Assembly: GCF_000716875.1 (NCBI RefSeq)
Contig: NZ_JNWQ01000010.1
Location: 1-64,000 of the forward strand
Length of the DNA stretch: 64,000 nucleotides
Reading direction: 5' to 3'
Source: Streptomyces novaecaesareae
GTDB lineage: Bacteria > Actinomycetota > Actinomycetes > Streptomycetales > Streptomycetaceae
Shown here: positions 47,929 to 58,869 of the stretch, in pieces
Position numbering within the stretch: position 1 is the stretch's first letter
Layout: each line of letters starts with the position of its first letter
The notes under the pieces: model-generated
Seen by the model: the letters and a program-made list of their open reading frames with translations, nothing else
The model's database searches: none
What the model was told of the DNA's origin: nothing
Program-made: the position numbers and the translations under genes

Positions 47929-48378
47929 ATGTCCGAGGCCCCCGAGTCCAGCCCCACCGCCTCCCGCCGCACCCTGCTCTGCGGGGCCGCGGCCGTCCTG
48001 GCGGCCGGCGGCACCGTGGCTGTCTCCGGCTGCGGCTCCTCCTCTTCCTCCTCGTCCTCCGGCAGCAGCAGCGCCCCCAAGGGCCCGGTCGACCTCGGCC
48101 CGGCCTCGGCCGTGCCGGAGGGCGGCGGCAAGGTGTTCCGCGACCAGAAGATCGTGGTGACCCAGCCGACCGCCGGCCAGTACAAGGCGTTCAACGCCAG
48201 GTGCACCCACGCCGGCTGCATCGTGGACCAGGTGAAGAACCAGCAGATCCAGTGCCCCTGCCACGGCAGCCGGTTCGGCATCGCCGACGGCTCCGTGCAG
48301 GACGGCCCGGCCCCCTCCCCGCTCCCCGCCTACACCGTCACGGTCGAGGGCGGGAACCTCAAGGTGACCCCGAGCTGA
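47929..48378 (+). CDS. Rieske [2Fe-2S] lipoprotein with Tat-type signal
   Basis: 149 aa. Twin-arginine signal ASRRTLLCGAAAV leads to a lipobox-like VSGC, then a Ser-rich stalk and the Rieske domain with CTHAGC and CPCHGS (cysteine-histidine ligand pairs). It should be exported folded with its cluster and anchored outside. It is too short for the QcrA subunit of the cytochrome bc complex; the electron partner is unknown. ATG at 47929 follows TAGGAG. Sits between uvrA and uvrC without clear relation. Confidence 0.9.
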   Translation: MSEAPESSPTASRRTLLCGAAAVLAAGGTVAVSGCGSSSSSSSSGSSSAPKGPVDLGPASAVPEGGGKVFRDQKIVVTQPTAGQYKAFNARCTHAGCIVDQVKNQQIQCPCHGSRFGIADGSVQDGPAPSPLPAYTVTVEGGNLKVTPS

Positions 48379-48444
48379 AGCAGTTGACCCCCGTCGAGTC
48401 GATCTCCGCCCCGCTGCCCCTGCCCCACTCGGTACGGTGGACCC

Positions 48445-50490
48445 ATGGCTGACCCGAGCACCTACCGCCCGGCGCCCGGCGCTATCCCGACCTCCCCGGG
48501 CGTCTACAGGTTCCGCGACGCCCACGGCCGGGTCATCTACGTCGGCAAGGCCAAGAGCCTGCGGCCGCGCCTGTCGTCCTACTTCCAGGACCTCGCCGGC
48601 CTGCACCCGCGCACCGCGACCATGGTCACCACCGCCGCCTCGGTGGAGTGGACCGTGGTCGGCACCGAGGTCGAGGCGCTCCAGCTGGAGTACTCCTGGA
48701 TCAAGGAGTACGACCCCCGGTTCAACGTCAAGTACCGCGACGACAAGAGCTATCCGGAACTCGCCGTCACCCTCGACGAGGAGTACCCGCGGGTCCAGGT
48801 GATGCGCGGGGCGCACAAGAAGGGCGTGCGCTACTTCGGCCCGTACGGGCACGCCTGGGCGATCCGCGAGACGGTCGACCTGCTGCTGCGCGTCTTCCCC
48901 GTCCGTACCTGCTCCAACGGCGTCTTCAAGCGCGCCCGGCAGGTCGGCCGGCCCTGCCTGCTCGGCTACATCGGCAAGTGCGCCGCCCCCTGCGTCGGCA
49001 GGGTCTCGGCGGAGGAACACCGGGAGCTGGCCGAGGACTTCTGCGACTTCATGGCCGGGCGCACCGGCAACTACCTGCGCCGGCTGGAAGAGCAGATGCA
49101 GGAGGCCGCGGCCGAGCTGGAGTACGAGAAGGCGGCCCGGCTGCGGGACGACATCGGCGCCCTCAAGCGCGCGATGGAGAAGAACGCCATCGTGCTCGCC
49201 GACGCCACCGACGCCGACCTGCTGGCCGTCGCCGAGGACGAACTGGAGGCCGCCGTACAGATCTTCCACGTCCGCGGCGGCCGGGTGCGCGGCCAGCGCG
49301 GCTGGGTCACCGACAAGGTCGAGGACGTGGACACCGCCGGCCTGGTCGAGCACGCCCTCCAGCAGCTCTACGGCAGCGCCGGCCCGGACGAACGCGACGA
49401 GTCCGTCCCGCGCGAGGTGCTCGTCCCCGCCCTGCCCGAGCCGGTCGAGCCGGTGCGGGAGTGGCTGGGCGGCCTGCGCGGCAGCCAGGTCGACCTGCGC
49501 ATCCCGCAGCGCGGCGACAAGAAGGACCTGATGGCCACCGTGCAGCGCAACGCCCAGCAGGCGCTCGCGCTGCACAAGACCAAGCGCGCCTCCGACCTCA
49601 CCACCCGCAGCCGCGCCCTGCAGGAGATCGCCGACGCGCTGGAGTTGGACTCCGTCCCGCTGCGCATCGAGTGCTACGACATCTCCCACCTCCAGGGCGA
49701 GGACGTGGTCGCCTCCATGGTCGTCTTCGAGGACGGCCTGGCCCGCAAGAGCGAGTACCGGCGCTTCCAGATCAAGGGCTTCGAGGGCCAGGACGACGTC
49801 CGCTCGATGCACGAGGTGATCAGCCGCCGCTTCCGCCGCTACCTCCGGGAACGCGAGCAGACCGGCGAGTGGGCCGTCCCCGAGGAGGACGAGCCCGGCC
49901 CGGCCGGCGCGGCCCGGGACGAGGAGGGCCGCCCCAAGCGCTTCGCCTACCCGCCCCAACTGCTCGTGGTCGACGGCGGACAGCCGCAGGTCGCCGCCGC
50001 CAAGCGCGCCCTGGACGAACTCGGCATCGACGACGTCGCGCTGTGCGGCCTGGCCAAGCGCCTGGAGGAGGTCTGGCTGCCCGGCGAGGACGACCCGGTG
50101 GTGCTGCCCCGCTCCAGCGAGGGCCTCTACCTGCTCCAGCGGGTGCGCGACGAGGCCCACCGCTTCGCGATCGGCTATCAGCGCAACAAGCGTTCCAAGC
50201 GACTCACCGCCGGGGAGCTGGACTCCGTCCCGGGGCTCGGCGAGACTCGCCGCCAGGCGCTGCTCAAGCACTTCGGCTCGCTGAAGAAGCTCCGGGCCGC
50301 CACCGTGGACGAGCTCTGCGCGGTACCCGGCATCGGACGCCGCACCGCGGAAACTGTTGCGGCGGTGTTGTCGTCCCGTACACCCGCCGCACCCGCGGTC
50401 AACACCGCGACCGGCGAGATCATCGAGGACGGGGCTGACGAGCCGGTGGCAGCAGCACCCCAGACCGCACCATCCCAGGAGACGCCATGA
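48445..50490 (+). CDS. uvrC: Excinuclease ABC subunit C
   Basis: 681 aa. Makes the two incisions in nucleotide excision repair. N-terminal GIY-YIG domain ([21 protein letters not shown]), UVR domain ([20 protein letters not shown]), C-terminal RNase H-like endonuclease ([50 protein letters not shown]) and a helix-hairpin-helix pair ([37 protein letters not shown]). A short acidic tail follows. First gene of a run leading into rapZ-yvcK-whiA, the conserved actinobacterial order. Confidence 0.97.
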   Translation: MADPSTYRPAPGAIPTSPGVYRFRDAHGRVIYVGKAKSLRPRLSSYFQDLAGLHPRTATMVTTAASVEWTVVGTEVEALQLEYSWIKEYDPRFNVKYRDDKSYPELAVTLDEEYPRVQVMRGAHKKGVRYFGPYGHAWAIRETVDLLLRVFPVRTCSNGVFKRARQVGRPCLLGYIGKCAAPCVGRVSAEEHRELAEDFCDFMAGRTGNYLRRLEEQMQEAAAELEYEKAARLRDDIGALKRAMEKNAIVLADATDADLLAVAEDELEAAVQIFHVRGGRVRGQRGWVTDKVEDVDTAGLVEHALQQLYGSAGPDERDESVPREVLVPALPEPVEPVREWLGGLRGSQVDLRIPQRGDKKDLMATVQRNAQQALALHKTKRASDLTTRSRALQEIADALELDSVPLRIECYDISHLQGEDVVASMVVFEDGLARKSEYRRFQIKGFEGQDDVRSMHEVISRRFRRYLREREQTGEWAVPEEDEPGPAGAARDEEGRPKRFAYPPQLLVVDGGQPQVAAAKRALDELGIDDVALCGLAKRLEEVWLPGEDDPVVLPRSSEGLYLLQRVRDEAHRFAIGYQRNKRSKRLTAGELDSVPGLGETRRQALLKHFGSLKKLRAATVDELCAVPGIGRRTAETVAAVLSSRTPAAPAVNTATGEIIEDGADEPVAAAPQTAPSQETP

Positions 50491-50518
50491 CGGCCGACGC
50501 CGCCCGTCAGCCGGTGTG

Positions 50519-50549
50519 CCCCGGCCCCGCCCGCCTGCCCGGGCCGGGG
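50519..50549 (+). terminator. Possible attenuator between uvrC and rapZ
   Basis: CCCCGGCCC pairs with GGGCCGGGG (9 bp) around a 13-base loop in the 118-bp gap. Confidence 0.4.
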
Positions 50550-50608
50550 AAGGGCGGCCGTGCCCTGCGCGTTCTCCCCAGCAGAAAGACCGAGAGCGGG
50601 GAACCGAA

Positions 50609-51493
50609 GTGACCGTGTCAGACGTGGCCGAGAACGCGCCGGAGCTGGTGATCATCTCCGGCATGTCCGGAGCCGGCCGCTCCACCGCCGCCAAGTGCCT
50701 GGAGGACCTCGGCTGGTTCGTGGTGGACAACCTGCCGCCGGCCCTCATCCCGACCATGGTCGACCTGGGTGCCCGCTCCCAGGGCAACGTCGCCCGGATC
50801 GGCGTGGTCGTGGACGTCCGCGGCCGCCAGTTCTTCGACGACCTGCTCACCTCGCTGGACGAGCTGGAGAAGCGCGGCGTCCGGCTCCGGGTGGTCTTCC
50901 TGGACTCCTCCGACGAGGCGCTGGTGCGCCGCTTCGAGAGCGTGCGCCGCCCGCACCCGCTGCAGGCCGACGGCCGGATCGTGGACGGCATCGCCCAGGA
51001 GCGCGACCTGCTGCGCGACCTGCGCGGCGAGGCGGACCTGGTGATCGACACCTCCAACCTCAACGTGCACCAGCTGCGCGCCAAGCTGGACGCCCAGTTC
51101 GCCGACCACGACGAACCCGAGCTGCGCGCCACCGTGATGTCCTTCGGCTTCAAGTACGGCCTGCCGGTCGACGCCGACCTCGTGGTGGACTGCCGCTTCC
51201 TGCCCAACCCGCACTGGGTGCCCGAGCTGCGGGCCCGCACCGGCACCGACGCGGACGTCGCCGCGTACGTGTTCCAGCAGCCCGGAGCCAACGAGTTCCT
51301 GGACGGTTACGCGGAGCTGCTGCGCATCGTCACCGAGGGGTACCGGCGCGAGGGGAAGCGTTACATGACGCTTGCCGTAGGCTGCACCGGTGGCAAGCAC
51401 CGCAGCGTCGCCATGTCCGAGCGTCTGACCAAGCGTCTCATCGCCGACGGAGTCGAGACGGTGCTGGTCCACCGTGACATGGGACGGGAGTAA
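50609..51493 (+). CDS. rapZ: RapZ (YvcJ) nucleotide-binding protein
   Basis: 294 aa. Walker A GMSGAGRSTAAKCLEDLGW, Walker B-like IDTSNLNVHQLRAKL, and the C-terminal RapZ domain with VMSFGFKYGLPVDADLVVD, CRFLPNPHW and AVGCTGGKHRSVAMSE. In enterobacteria RapZ controls GlmS levels through small RNAs; in Gram-positives the role is less clear. GTG at 50609; GTG at 50615 is an alternative. Confidence 0.95.
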   Translation: MTVSDVAENAPELVIISGMSGAGRSTAAKCLEDLGWFVVDNLPPALIPTMVDLGARSQGNVARIGVVVDVRGRQFFDDLLTSLDELEKRGVRLRVVFLDSSDEALVRRFESVRRPHPLQADGRIVDGIAQERDLLRDLRGEADLVIDTSNLNVHQLRAKLDAQFADHDEPELRATVMSFGFKYGLPVDADLVVDCRFLPNPHWVPELRARTGTDADVAAYVFQQPGANEFLDGYAELLRIVTEGYRREGKRYMTLAVGCTGGKHRSVAMSERLTKRLIADGVETVLVHRDMGRE

Positions 51494-51552
51494 CCGCCGC
51501 ATTCCCTGCCGGGCCCGCCGGCGGAGCGAGCGGCGGGCCGGAGGAACGCGAG

Positions 51553-52656
51553 GTGAGTGTGGCGGGATACGTGCCCGGGCGGCAGCCGCAGAACAGGACC
51601 GGTGACCGGGCGGGCAGCCCGGCCCGGCCCTTGGCGCCGAGCCGTCCGCGCAGCAGCCCCGCCAGGTCGAACCCGGCCCCGCGGATCACCGCGCTCGGCG
51701 GCGGCCAGGGCCTGTCGGCCTCGCTGTCCGCGCTGCGCCGGCTCACCAGCGACCTGACCGCCGTGGTCACCGTCGCCGACGACGGCGGCTCCAGCGGGCG
51801 GCTGCGCACCGAGCTGGGCGTGCTGCCCCCGGGCGACCTGCGCAAGGCGCTGGCCGCGCTGTGCGGGGACGACGAATGGGGCCGCACCTGGTCCGAGGTG
51901 ATCCAGCAGCGCTTCACCGGCAACGGCGAGCTCGGCGGCCACGCCGTCGGCAACCTGCTGATCGTCGCGCTCTGGGAGAAGCTGGGCGACCCGGTGGCGG
52001 CCCTGGAGTGGGTCGCCCGGCTGCTCAACGTCCAGGGCCGGGTGCTGCCGATGTCGGCGGTGCCGCTGGACATCGAGGCGACCGTCCGCGGCCACGACCC
52101 GGCGCACCCCGGTACGGTGTCGGCGGTCCGCGGCCAGGCCAACGTCGCGGTGACCCCGGGCACCGTGCAGTCGATCCGGCTGCTGCCGGACGAGCCGCCG
52201 GCCGTCCCGGAGGCGGTCACCGCCGTCCGGGAGGCGGACTGGGTGGTGCTCGGCCCCGGCTCCTGGTTCACCAGCGTGCTGCCGCACCTGCTGGTGCCCG
52301 AGCTGGCCAAGGCGCTCACCGAGACCCGCGCCCGCCGCCTGCTCACCCTGAACCTGGCCCCCCAGCCCGGCGAGACCGAGGGCTTCACCCCGCAGCGCCA
52401 CCTGGAGGTCATCGCCGACCACGCCCCGGAGCTCGCGGTGGATGCGATCCTGGTGGACGAGCGCGCCGTCACCGGCGGCGCCTTCGGCCAGGCGGACCTC
52501 GCCGGTCTGGAGAAGGCCGCCGAGCGGATGGGCGCCGCCCTGGTGCTCGGCTCGGTGGCCCGCACCGACGGCACGCCGCGACACGACCCCGAGCTGTTGG
52601 CGGCAGCGTACGACCGGATTTTCCGGACACATGGAAGGATCGGGCCATGGCGATGA
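51553..52656 (+). CDS. yvcK: Gluconeogenesis factor family protein YvcK (UDP-GlcNAc-binding)
   Basis: 367 aa. [36 protein letters not shown] and [18 protein letters not shown] match the CofD-like YvcK fold, which binds UDP-sugars and supports cell-wall homeostasis on gluconeogenic carbon. The N-terminal 40 residues are Arg/Pro/Ser-rich and disordered, longer than in Bacillus. GTG at 51553 has GGAGG nine bases upstream. Its end overlaps whiA by 10 bp. Confidence 0.94.
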   Translation: MSVAGYVPGRQPQNRTGDRAGSPARPLAPSRPRSSPARSNPAPRITALGGGQGLSASLSALRRLTSDLTAVVTVADDGGSSGRLRTELGVLPPGDLRKALAALCGDDEWGRTWSEVIQQRFTGNGELGGHAVGNLLIVALWEKLGDPVAALEWVARLLNVQGRVLPMSAVPLDIEATVRGHDPAHPGTVSAVRGQANVAVTPGTVQSIRLLPDEPPAVPEAVTAVREADWVVLGPGSWFTSVLPHLLVPELAKALTETRARRLLTLNLAPQPGETEGFTPQRHLEVIADHAPELAVDAILVDERAVTGGAFGQADLAGLEKAAERMGAALVLGSVARTDGTPRHDPELLAAAYDRIFRTHGRIGPWR

Positions 52657-53627
52657 CTCCAGCGGTTAAGGACGAGATCAGCCGGCTCCCGGTCACCAGG
52701 GCCTGCTGTCGCAAGGCGGAGGTGTCGGCGATCCTGCGGTTCGCGGGCGGACTGCACATCGTGAGCGGCCGCATCGTGATCGAGGCCGAGCTGGACACCG
52801 GGTCGGCGGCCCGGCGGCTGCGCAAGGACCTCCTGGAGATCTTCGGGCACTCCTCCGACCTCGTGGTGATGGCCCCGGGCGGGCTGCGCCGCGGCAGCCG
52901 CTTCGTGGTCCGCGTCGTCAAGGACGGCGAGCTGCTCGCCCGCCAGACCGGACTGGTCGACGGGCGGGGCCGCCCGATCCGCGGTCTGCCCCCGGCGGTC
53001 GTCTCCGGTGCCACCTGCGACGCCGAGGCGGCCTGGCGCGGGGCCTTCCTGGCGCACGGCTCGCTCACCGAGCCGGGCCGCTCCTCCTCCCTGGAGATCA
53101 CCTGCCCCGGCTCCGAGGCGGCGCTGGCCCTGGTCGGCGCGGCCCGCCGGCTCGGCATCCCGGCCAAGGCCCGCGAGGTGCGCGGGGTGGACCGAGTCGT
53201 CATCCGCGACGGTGACGCGATCGGTGCGCTGCTGACCCGCCTGGGCGCGCACGAGTCGGTGCTCGCCTGGGAGGAGCGCCGGATGCGGCGCGAGGTGCGG
53301 GCCACCGCCAACCGGCTCGCCAACTTCGACGACGCCAACCTGCGCCGCTCGGCCCGCGCCGCGGTGGCGGCCGGCGCCCGGGTGCAGCGCGCGCTGGAGA
53401 TCCTCGGCGAAGAGGTGCCCGAGCACCTGGCCGCGGCCGGCCAGCTGCGGATGCAGCACAAGCAGGCCTCGCTGGAGGAGCTGGGCGCGCTCGCCGACCC
53501 GCCGCTGACCAAGGACGCGGTGGCCGGCCGGATCCGCCGCCTGCTGGCGATGGCCGACAAGCGCGCCTCCGAGCTCGGCCTGCCGAGCACCGAGGCCAGC
53601 CTGACCGACGAGATGGCGATGAACTGA
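52647..53627 (+). CDS. whiA: Sporulation regulator WhiA
   Basis: 326 aa. Degenerate LAGLIDADG homing-endonuclease-like N-terminal domain ([39 protein letters not shown]) joined to a C-terminal helix-turn-helix ([20 protein letters not shown]). With WhiB it activates sporulation septation genes in Streptomyces. ATG at 52647 lies inside the yvcK end, preceded by GGAAGGA. Last gene of the uvrC-rapZ-yvcK-whiA run; a hairpin follows. Confidence 0.96.
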   Translation: MAMTPAVKDEISRLPVTRACCRKAEVSAILRFAGGLHIVSGRIVIEAELDTGSAARRLRKDLLEIFGHSSDLVVMAPGGLRRGSRFVVRVVKDGELLARQTGLVDGRGRPIRGLPPAVVSGATCDAEAAWRGAFLAHGSLTEPGRSSSLEITCPGSEAALALVGAARRLGIPAKAREVRGVDRVVIRDGDAIGALLTRLGAHESVLAWEERRMRREVRATANRLANFDDANLRRSARAAVAAGARVQRALEILGEEVPEHLAAAGQLRMQHKQASLEELGALADPPLTKDAVAGRIRRLLAMADKRASELGLPSTEASLTDEMAMN

Positions 53628-53686
53628 CGCTCACGGTCCGTGATGGCCGCCCCGAGCACTCGGCCCGGGCGAGAGGGCGAGTAACA

Positions 53687-53715
53687 GGCCGGCGCCCGGA
53701 TTCCGGGCGCCGGCC
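53687..53715 (+). terminator. Terminator after whiA
   Basis: GGCCGGCGCCCGG and CCGGGCGCCGGCC form a 13-bp stem closing on ATT, 60 bases past the stop. With the palindromes at 53759-53787 this accounts for what I see in the 345-bp whiA-gap spacer. Confidence 0.8.
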
Positions 53716-53758
53716 GCCGTCGTTTCCGGACGGGCATCCGAAGGCGCCGGCAGCCCGA

Positions 53759-53787
53759 ATTGGTAGAGACCAATGGTCCCGGGACCA
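53759..53787. promoter_or_regulatory. Double palindrome upstream of gap, DasR-like operator candidate
   Basis: ATTGGTAGAGACCAAT (53759-53774) has six-base arms and matches 10 of the 12 core bases of the DasR dre consensus TGGTCTAGACCA. It shares a base with a perfect 14-bp palindrome TGGTCCCGGGACCA (53774-53787). The pair lies about 185 bp upstream of gap. A TAGGGT at 53891-53896 is a possible -10. Confidence 0.45.
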
Positions 53788-53957
53788 ACTGCCTGCCGAA
53801 CCAGGGCCGGACGGCCCGAAAGCGGGTTTCAAGGGCGCCACGCCACGTCTCACGAGGTGGCGCGATGTGCCCTCCCAGGCCACGGAGGGGTAGGGTCATA
53901 GGCGGTCGGGGACTTCCCAAATCTCACCCCCGTCGGGCTCCGGCCCGGCGTACCTAA

Positions 53958-54980
<1,023 letters not shown>

Positions 54981-55008
54981 CGCAGTGGGAGCTGACGTGA
55001 TGTAGGGG

Positions 55009-55045
55009 CGAGGGCCCGGACGGCGCACCGCCGACCGGGCCCTCG
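55009..55045 (+). terminator. Attenuator-like hairpin between gap and pgk
   Basis: CGAGGGCCCGG pairs with CCGGGCCCTCG, and an inner CGGCG/CGCCG stem continues it after an A/A mismatch (16 bp in all). It likely terminates part of the gap transcripts. Confidence 0.75.
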
Positions 55046-55130
55046 TTCCGCGCTTCCAGTACTTTCCAGGCGGCCCCTGCGCCGTGCCGCCTCTGCGCAT
55101 CAACCATCTCCCCAGGAGAACCGAATCCCC

Positions 55131-56336
55131 GTGAAGACCATCGAAGACCTCGAAGTCGCCGGCAAGCGCGTGTTCGTCCGCGCCGACCTGAACGTTCCGC
55201 TGTCGGACGGCAGGATCACCGACGACGGCCGGATCCGCGCCGTCGCCCCGACCATCGCCAAGCTCGTCGAGCGCGGCGCCAAGGTCGTCGTCGCCTCGCA
55301 CCTCGGCCGTCCCAAGGGCGAGCCGGACCCGCAGTTCTCCCTCGCGCCGGTGGCCGCCCGCCTCGGTGAGATCCTCGGCAGGCCGGTCGCCTTCGCCGCC
55401 GACACCGTGGGCCAGAGCGCCCGGGACGCCGTGGCCGCGCTGGCCGACGGCGAGGTCGCGCTGCTGGAGAACCTGCGCTTCAACGCCGGTGAGACCAGCA
55501 AGGACGACGCCGAGCGCAAGGCCTTCGCCGAGCAGCTGGCCGCCTTCGCCGACCTGTACGTCGGCGACGGCTTCGGCGCCGTGCACCGCAAGCACGCCTC
55601 GGTCTACGACCTGCCCGGCCTGCTGCCGCACGCCGTCGGCGACCTGATCGCCACCGAGGTGTCGGTGCTCAAGCGCCTCACCGAGGAGGTCGAGCGCCCG
55701 TACGTGGTCGTGCTCGGCGGCTCCAAGGTCTCCGACAAGGTCGGCGTGATCGACAACCTGCTCGGCAAGGCCGACCGCATCCTGATCGGCGGCGGCATGG
55801 CGTACACCTTCCTGTACGCGCTGGGCAACGAGGTCGGCATCTCGCTGCTGCAGAAGGACCAGGTCGACACCGTCCTGGAGTACCTGGAGCGGGCGAAGCG
55901 GAACGGCGTCGAGTTCGTTCTGCCGGTGGACGTCGCGGTCTCCGCGTCCTTCCCCGACACCAAGACCCACGCGCCGGTGCAGGACTTCGAGGTCGTCGAC
56001 GCGGACAAGATCCCCGCCGACAAGGAGGGCCTGGACATCGGCCCGAAGACCCGCGAGCTGTTCGCCTCGAAGCTGGCCGACGCCAAGACGGTGTTCTGGA
56101 ACGGCCCGGTGGGCGTCTTCGAGCACCCGACCTTCGCCGAGGGCACCAAGGCCGTCGCCCAGGCCCTGGTCGACAGCGACGCGTTCACCGTGGTCGGCGG
56201 CGGCGACTCCGCCGCGGCCGTCCGCATCCTCGGCTTCGACGAGAACGCCTTTGGACACATCTCGACCGGCGGTGGCGCGAGCCTCGAGTACCTGGAGGGC
56301 AAGACCCTCCCCGGTCTCGCCGCCCTGGAAGGCTGA
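55131..56336 (+). CDS. pgk: Phosphoglycerate kinase
   Basis: 401 aa. [30 protein letters not shown] [30 protein letters not shown], and [20 protein letters not shown] are present. It makes ATP from 1,3-bisphosphoglycerate. GTG at 55131 is preceded by CAGGAGA. The stop is four bases before the tpiA ATG, so the two are translationally coupled. Confidence 0.97.
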   Translation: MKTIEDLEVAGKRVFVRADLNVPLSDGRITDDGRIRAVAPTIAKLVERGAKVVVASHLGRPKGEPDPQFSLAPVAARLGEILGRPVAFAADTVGQSARDAVAALADGEVALLENLRFNAGETSKDDAERKAFAEQLAAFADLYVGDGFGAVHRKHASVYDLPGLLPHAVGDLIATEVSVLKRLTEEVERPYVVVLGGSKVSDKVGVIDNLLGKADRILIGGGMAYTFLYALGNEVGISLLQKDQVDTVLEYLERAKRNGVEFVLPVDVAVSASFPDTKTHAPVQDFEVVDADKIPADKEGLDIGPKTRELFASKLADAKTVFWNGPVGVFEHPTFAEGTKAVAQALVDSDAFTVVGGGDSAAAVRILGFDENAFGHISTGGGASLEYLEGKTLPGLAALEG

Positions 56337-56340
56337 AAGC

Positions 56341-57126
56341 ATGACTGAGCGTCTCCCGCTGATGGCGGGCAACTGGAAGATGAACCTCAACCACCTTGAG
56401 GCCATCCAGCACACCCAGAAGCTGGCCTTCGCGCTGGCCGACAAGGACTACGAGGCCGTCGAGGTCGCCGTCCTGGTGCCGTTCACCGACCTGCGGTCGG
56501 TGCAGACCCTGGTCGACGGCGACAAGCTGAAGATCAAGTACGGCTCGCAGGACATCTCGCGGCACGACTCCGGTGCCTACACCGGCGAGGTCTCCGGCCC
56601 GATGCTGGCCAAGCTCAAGTGCACCTACGCGGTGATCGGCCACTCGGAGCGCCGCCAGTACCACGGCGAGGACGAGGAGATCGTCAACGCCAAGGTGAAG
56701 GCCGCCTACCGGGCCGGGATCACCCCGATCCTGTGCATCGGCGAGCCACTGGACATCCGCAAGGCCGGCACCCACGTCGAGTACACCCTGGCGCAGCTGG
56801 ACGGAGCCCTGGCGGACGTCCCGGCGCACCAGGCCGAGACCGTCGTCGTCGCCTACGAGCCGGTCTGGGCGATCGGCACCGGCGAGGTGGCCACCCCGGA
56901 GGACGCGCAGGAGGTCTGCGCCGCCATCCGCAAGCGGATCGCCGAGCTGTACGACGCCGAGCTGGCCGACAAGGTCCGTGTGCTGTACGGCGGTTCGGTC
57001 AAGTCGTCGAGCGCGGCCGGCCTGATGGCCAAGCCCGATGTCGACGGCGGCCTGATCGGCGGCGCCTCGCTGGACGCCGACGAGTTCGTCAAGATCGTGC
57101 GCTACCGTGAGCAGGCAGTAGGCTAA
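56341..57126 (+). CDS. tpiA: Triosephosphate isomerase
   Basis: 261 aa. [11 protein letters not shown] with the catalytic Lys, [12 protein letters not shown] with the catalytic His, [13 protein letters not shown] with the catalytic Glu, and [11 protein letters not shown] phosphate loop. Interconverts dihydroxyacetone phosphate and glyceraldehyde 3-phosphate. ATG at 56341 directly follows the pgk stop. Confidence 0.97.
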   Translation: MTERLPLMAGNWKMNLNHLEAIQHTQKLAFALADKDYEAVEVAVLVPFTDLRSVQTLVDGDKLKIKYGSQDISRHDSGAYTGEVSGPMLAKLKCTYAVIGHSERRQYHGEDEEIVNAKVKAAYRAGITPILCIGEPLDIRKAGTHVEYTLAQLDGALADVPAHQAETVVVAYEPVWAIGTGEVATPEDAQEVCAAIRKRIAELYDAELADKVRVLYGGSVKSSSAAGLMAKPDVDGGLIGGASLDADEFVKIVRYREQAVG

Positions 57127-57150
57127 CGCCGCCGCAGCAACGTAGGCTTT

Positions 57151-57181
57151 GGGGCCGGACCGCCGTACGCGGCCCGGCCCC
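57151..57181 (+). terminator. Hairpin between tpiA and secG
   Basis: GGGGCCGG pairs with CCGGCCCC; after one mismatch CCGC pairs with GCGG around CGTAC. It probably terminates the glycolytic transcript in part. Confidence 0.7.
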
Positions 57182-57213
57182 TTCGCCGAAGATACGAGAG
57201 AGTTGGTCCCGTC

Positions 57214-57450
57214 GTGGTTCTCGGGTTCTCGATTGCCCTGATCATCTTCAGTCTGCTGATGATCCTGCTGGTGCTGCTGCACAAGGGGAAGGGCGGCGGC
57301 CTGTCGGACATGTTCGGCGGTGGCGCGATGTCCACCGGCGGTGGCTCCGCGGTGGCCGAGCGCAACCTGGACCGCATCACCATCGTGGTCGGCCTGGGCT
57401 GGTTCGCCTGCATCATCGTGCTCGGCCTGCTGCTGAAGTACAAGGGCTGA
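57214..57450 (+). CDS. secG: Preprotein translocase subunit SecG
   Basis: 78 aa, two membrane segments (VLGFSIALIIFSLLMILLVL and ITIVVGLGWFACIIVLGLLL) joined by the conserved loop KGKGGGLSDMFGGGAMS. Part of the SecYEG channel. GTG at 57214 with GAGAGAG upstream. Linkage after tpiA is conserved across Gram-positives. Confidence 0.95.
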   Translation: MVLGFSIALIIFSLLMILLVLLHKGKGGGLSDMFGGGAMSTGGGSAVAERNLDRITIVVGLGWFACIIVLGLLLKYKG

Positions 57451-57607
57451 CACAAGCCTGACGCCCCGTCGCCCGAGCGCCTATCCTGGGACGGTCGGGG
57501 GCGGAGGCGATGGTGGCGGTGGCTTAACTCCTGCTTACACTAGGACGACTTTCGCCACCGACGCGCACCGCGGCGGGTCGGCGCACCAGTACGCAGGGAG
57601 TCAGACC

Positions 57608-57943
57608 GTGGCAAGTGGCAACGCCATCCGTGGCAGCAGGGTCGGGGCCGGCCCGATGGGCGAGGCGGAGCGCGGCGAGTCCGCCCCGCGCAACCGGATC
57701 TCCTTCTGGTGCGCGAACAAGCACGAGACCCGGCCGAGCTTCGCCGCCGAAGCGGCGATCCCGGACACCTGGGACTGCCCGCGCTGCGGCTTCCCGGCCG
57801 GGCAGGACCAGCACAACCCGCCGGCGCCCTCGCGCAACGAGCCCTACAAGACGCACCTCGCCTACGTCCGTGAGCGGCGCACCGACGCGGACGGCGAGGC
57901 GATCCTGGCCGAGGCTCTGGCGAAGCTGCGCGGCGAGATCTGA
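57608..57943 (+). CDS. rbpA: RNA polymerase-binding protein RbpA
   Basis: 111 aa. Basic N-terminus (ASGNAIRGSRVGAGPMGEAE), zinc-binding core with SFWCANKHETRP and TWDCPRCGFPAG, and the C-terminal sigma-interacting part (PYKTHLAYVRERRTDADGEA). Stabilises RNA polymerase holoenzyme with the principal sigma factor in Actinobacteria. GTG at 57608 follows CAGGGAG. The 157-bp leader contains AT-richer DNA (TTAACTCC, TTACACTAGG) that likely holds its own promoter. Confidence 0.96.
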   Translation: MASGNAIRGSRVGAGPMGEAERGESAPRNRISFWCANKHETRPSFAAEAAIPDTWDCPRCGFPAGQDQHNPPAPSRNEPYKTHLAYVRERRTDADGEAILAEALAKLRGEI

Positions 57944-58019
57944 CAGCGCGGGCGAGCGGCCGGCGCGGGCGAGCCGAAGGGGCGCGCCGGAACCGGGCCG
58001 AGCCGCCGTACGAAGCGGA

Positions 58020-58055
58020 GAAGGGCGCCACCGTCGAGTGACGGTGGCGCCCTTC
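58020..58055. terminator. Bidirectional terminator between rbpA and pgl
   Basis: GAAGGGCGCCACCGTC and GACGGTGGCGCCCTTC form a perfect 16-bp stem around GAGT between converging stops. It separates the glycolytic and pentose phosphate gene sets. Confidence 0.88.
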
Positions 58056-58080
58056 GGCGTTCGCGGGCTCTCGTGGGCTC

Positions 58081-58869
58081 CTAGGCGGAGGCCGGCGGGT
58101 AGAGCTGCGGCGGGATCCGCTCCGCGGCGGCGCGGTCCAGCAGCCACAGGGTGCGGCTGCGGCCGTACGCGCCGGAGGCGGGCGCCTGGAGCTCGCCGGG
58201 GCCGGACAGGGCCAGCGCCACCGCGCCCGCCTTGTCCTCGCCGGCGGCCAGCAGCCAGACCTCACGGGCCGTCCGGATCGCCGGGAGGGTGAGCGAGATC
58301 CGGGTCGGCGGGGGCTTGGGGGCCCCGCGCACGCCGACCACCGTCCGCTCGGCCTCCCGCACGCCCGGGTGCTCGGGGAAGAGCGAGGCGACGTGGGTGT
58401 CCGGGCCGACCCCGAGCAGCAGCACGTCGAAGGCCGGGACGCCGAGCCGGTCGCCCGGCCCGGCCGCCTTCGCCAGCTCCTCGGCGTAGCGGGCCGCGGC
58501 GGCCTCCACGTCCGAGCCGTCCACCCCGTCCGAGGCGGGCATCTCGTGCACCCGCGCCGGGTCGAGCGGGACGGCGTCCAGCAGCTCGGCGCGGGCCTGG
58601 ACGGCGTTGCGGTCCGGGTCGGCGGCGGGCACGAAGCGCTCGTCGCCCCACCAGAGGTCCAGACGCGCCCAGTCGACCGCGTCGCGCGCCGGGGAGGCGG
58701 CGATTGCGGCCAGCAGGGCGTTGCCGTTGCGGCCGCCGGTGAGCACCACCGAGGCGGTGCCGCGGGCGGCCTGGGCGTCCACGATCCGGGTGATCAGCCG
58801 GGCTGCGGCCGCCTGGGCCATCAGCTCCTTGTCCCGGTGGACGACCAGCTGCGGGGTCGCGTTGGTCAT
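58081..58869 (-). CDS. pgl: 6-phosphogluconolactonase
   Basis: 262 aa, DevB type. VVLTGGRNGNALLAAIAA, LDLWWGDERFVPAADPDRN, LLLGVGPDTHVASLFPEHP and WLLAAGEDKAGAVALAL are the family blocks. Hydrolyses 6-phosphogluconolactone. ATG at 58869 overlaps the opcA stop (ATGA). Last gene of the pentose phosphate operon. Confidence 0.95.
   Translation of the reverse strand: MTNATPQLVVHRDKELMAQAAAARLITRIVDAQAARGTASVVLTGGRNGNALLAAIAASPARDAVDWARLDLWWGDERFVPAADPDRNAVQARAELLDAVPLDPARVHEMPASDGVDGSDVEAAAARYAEELAKAAGPGDRLGVPAFDVLLLGVGPDTHVASLFPEHPGVREAERTVVGVRGAPKPPPTRISLTLPAIRTAREVWLLAAGEDKAGAVALALSGPGELQAPASGAYGRSRTLWLLDRAAAERIPPQLYPPASA

Noticed and set aside
57451..57607. SigR promoter upstream of rbpA
   Set aside because: SigR control is known for rbpA in S. 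coelicolor, but no GGAAT-N18-GTT pair with acceptable spacing was found here.
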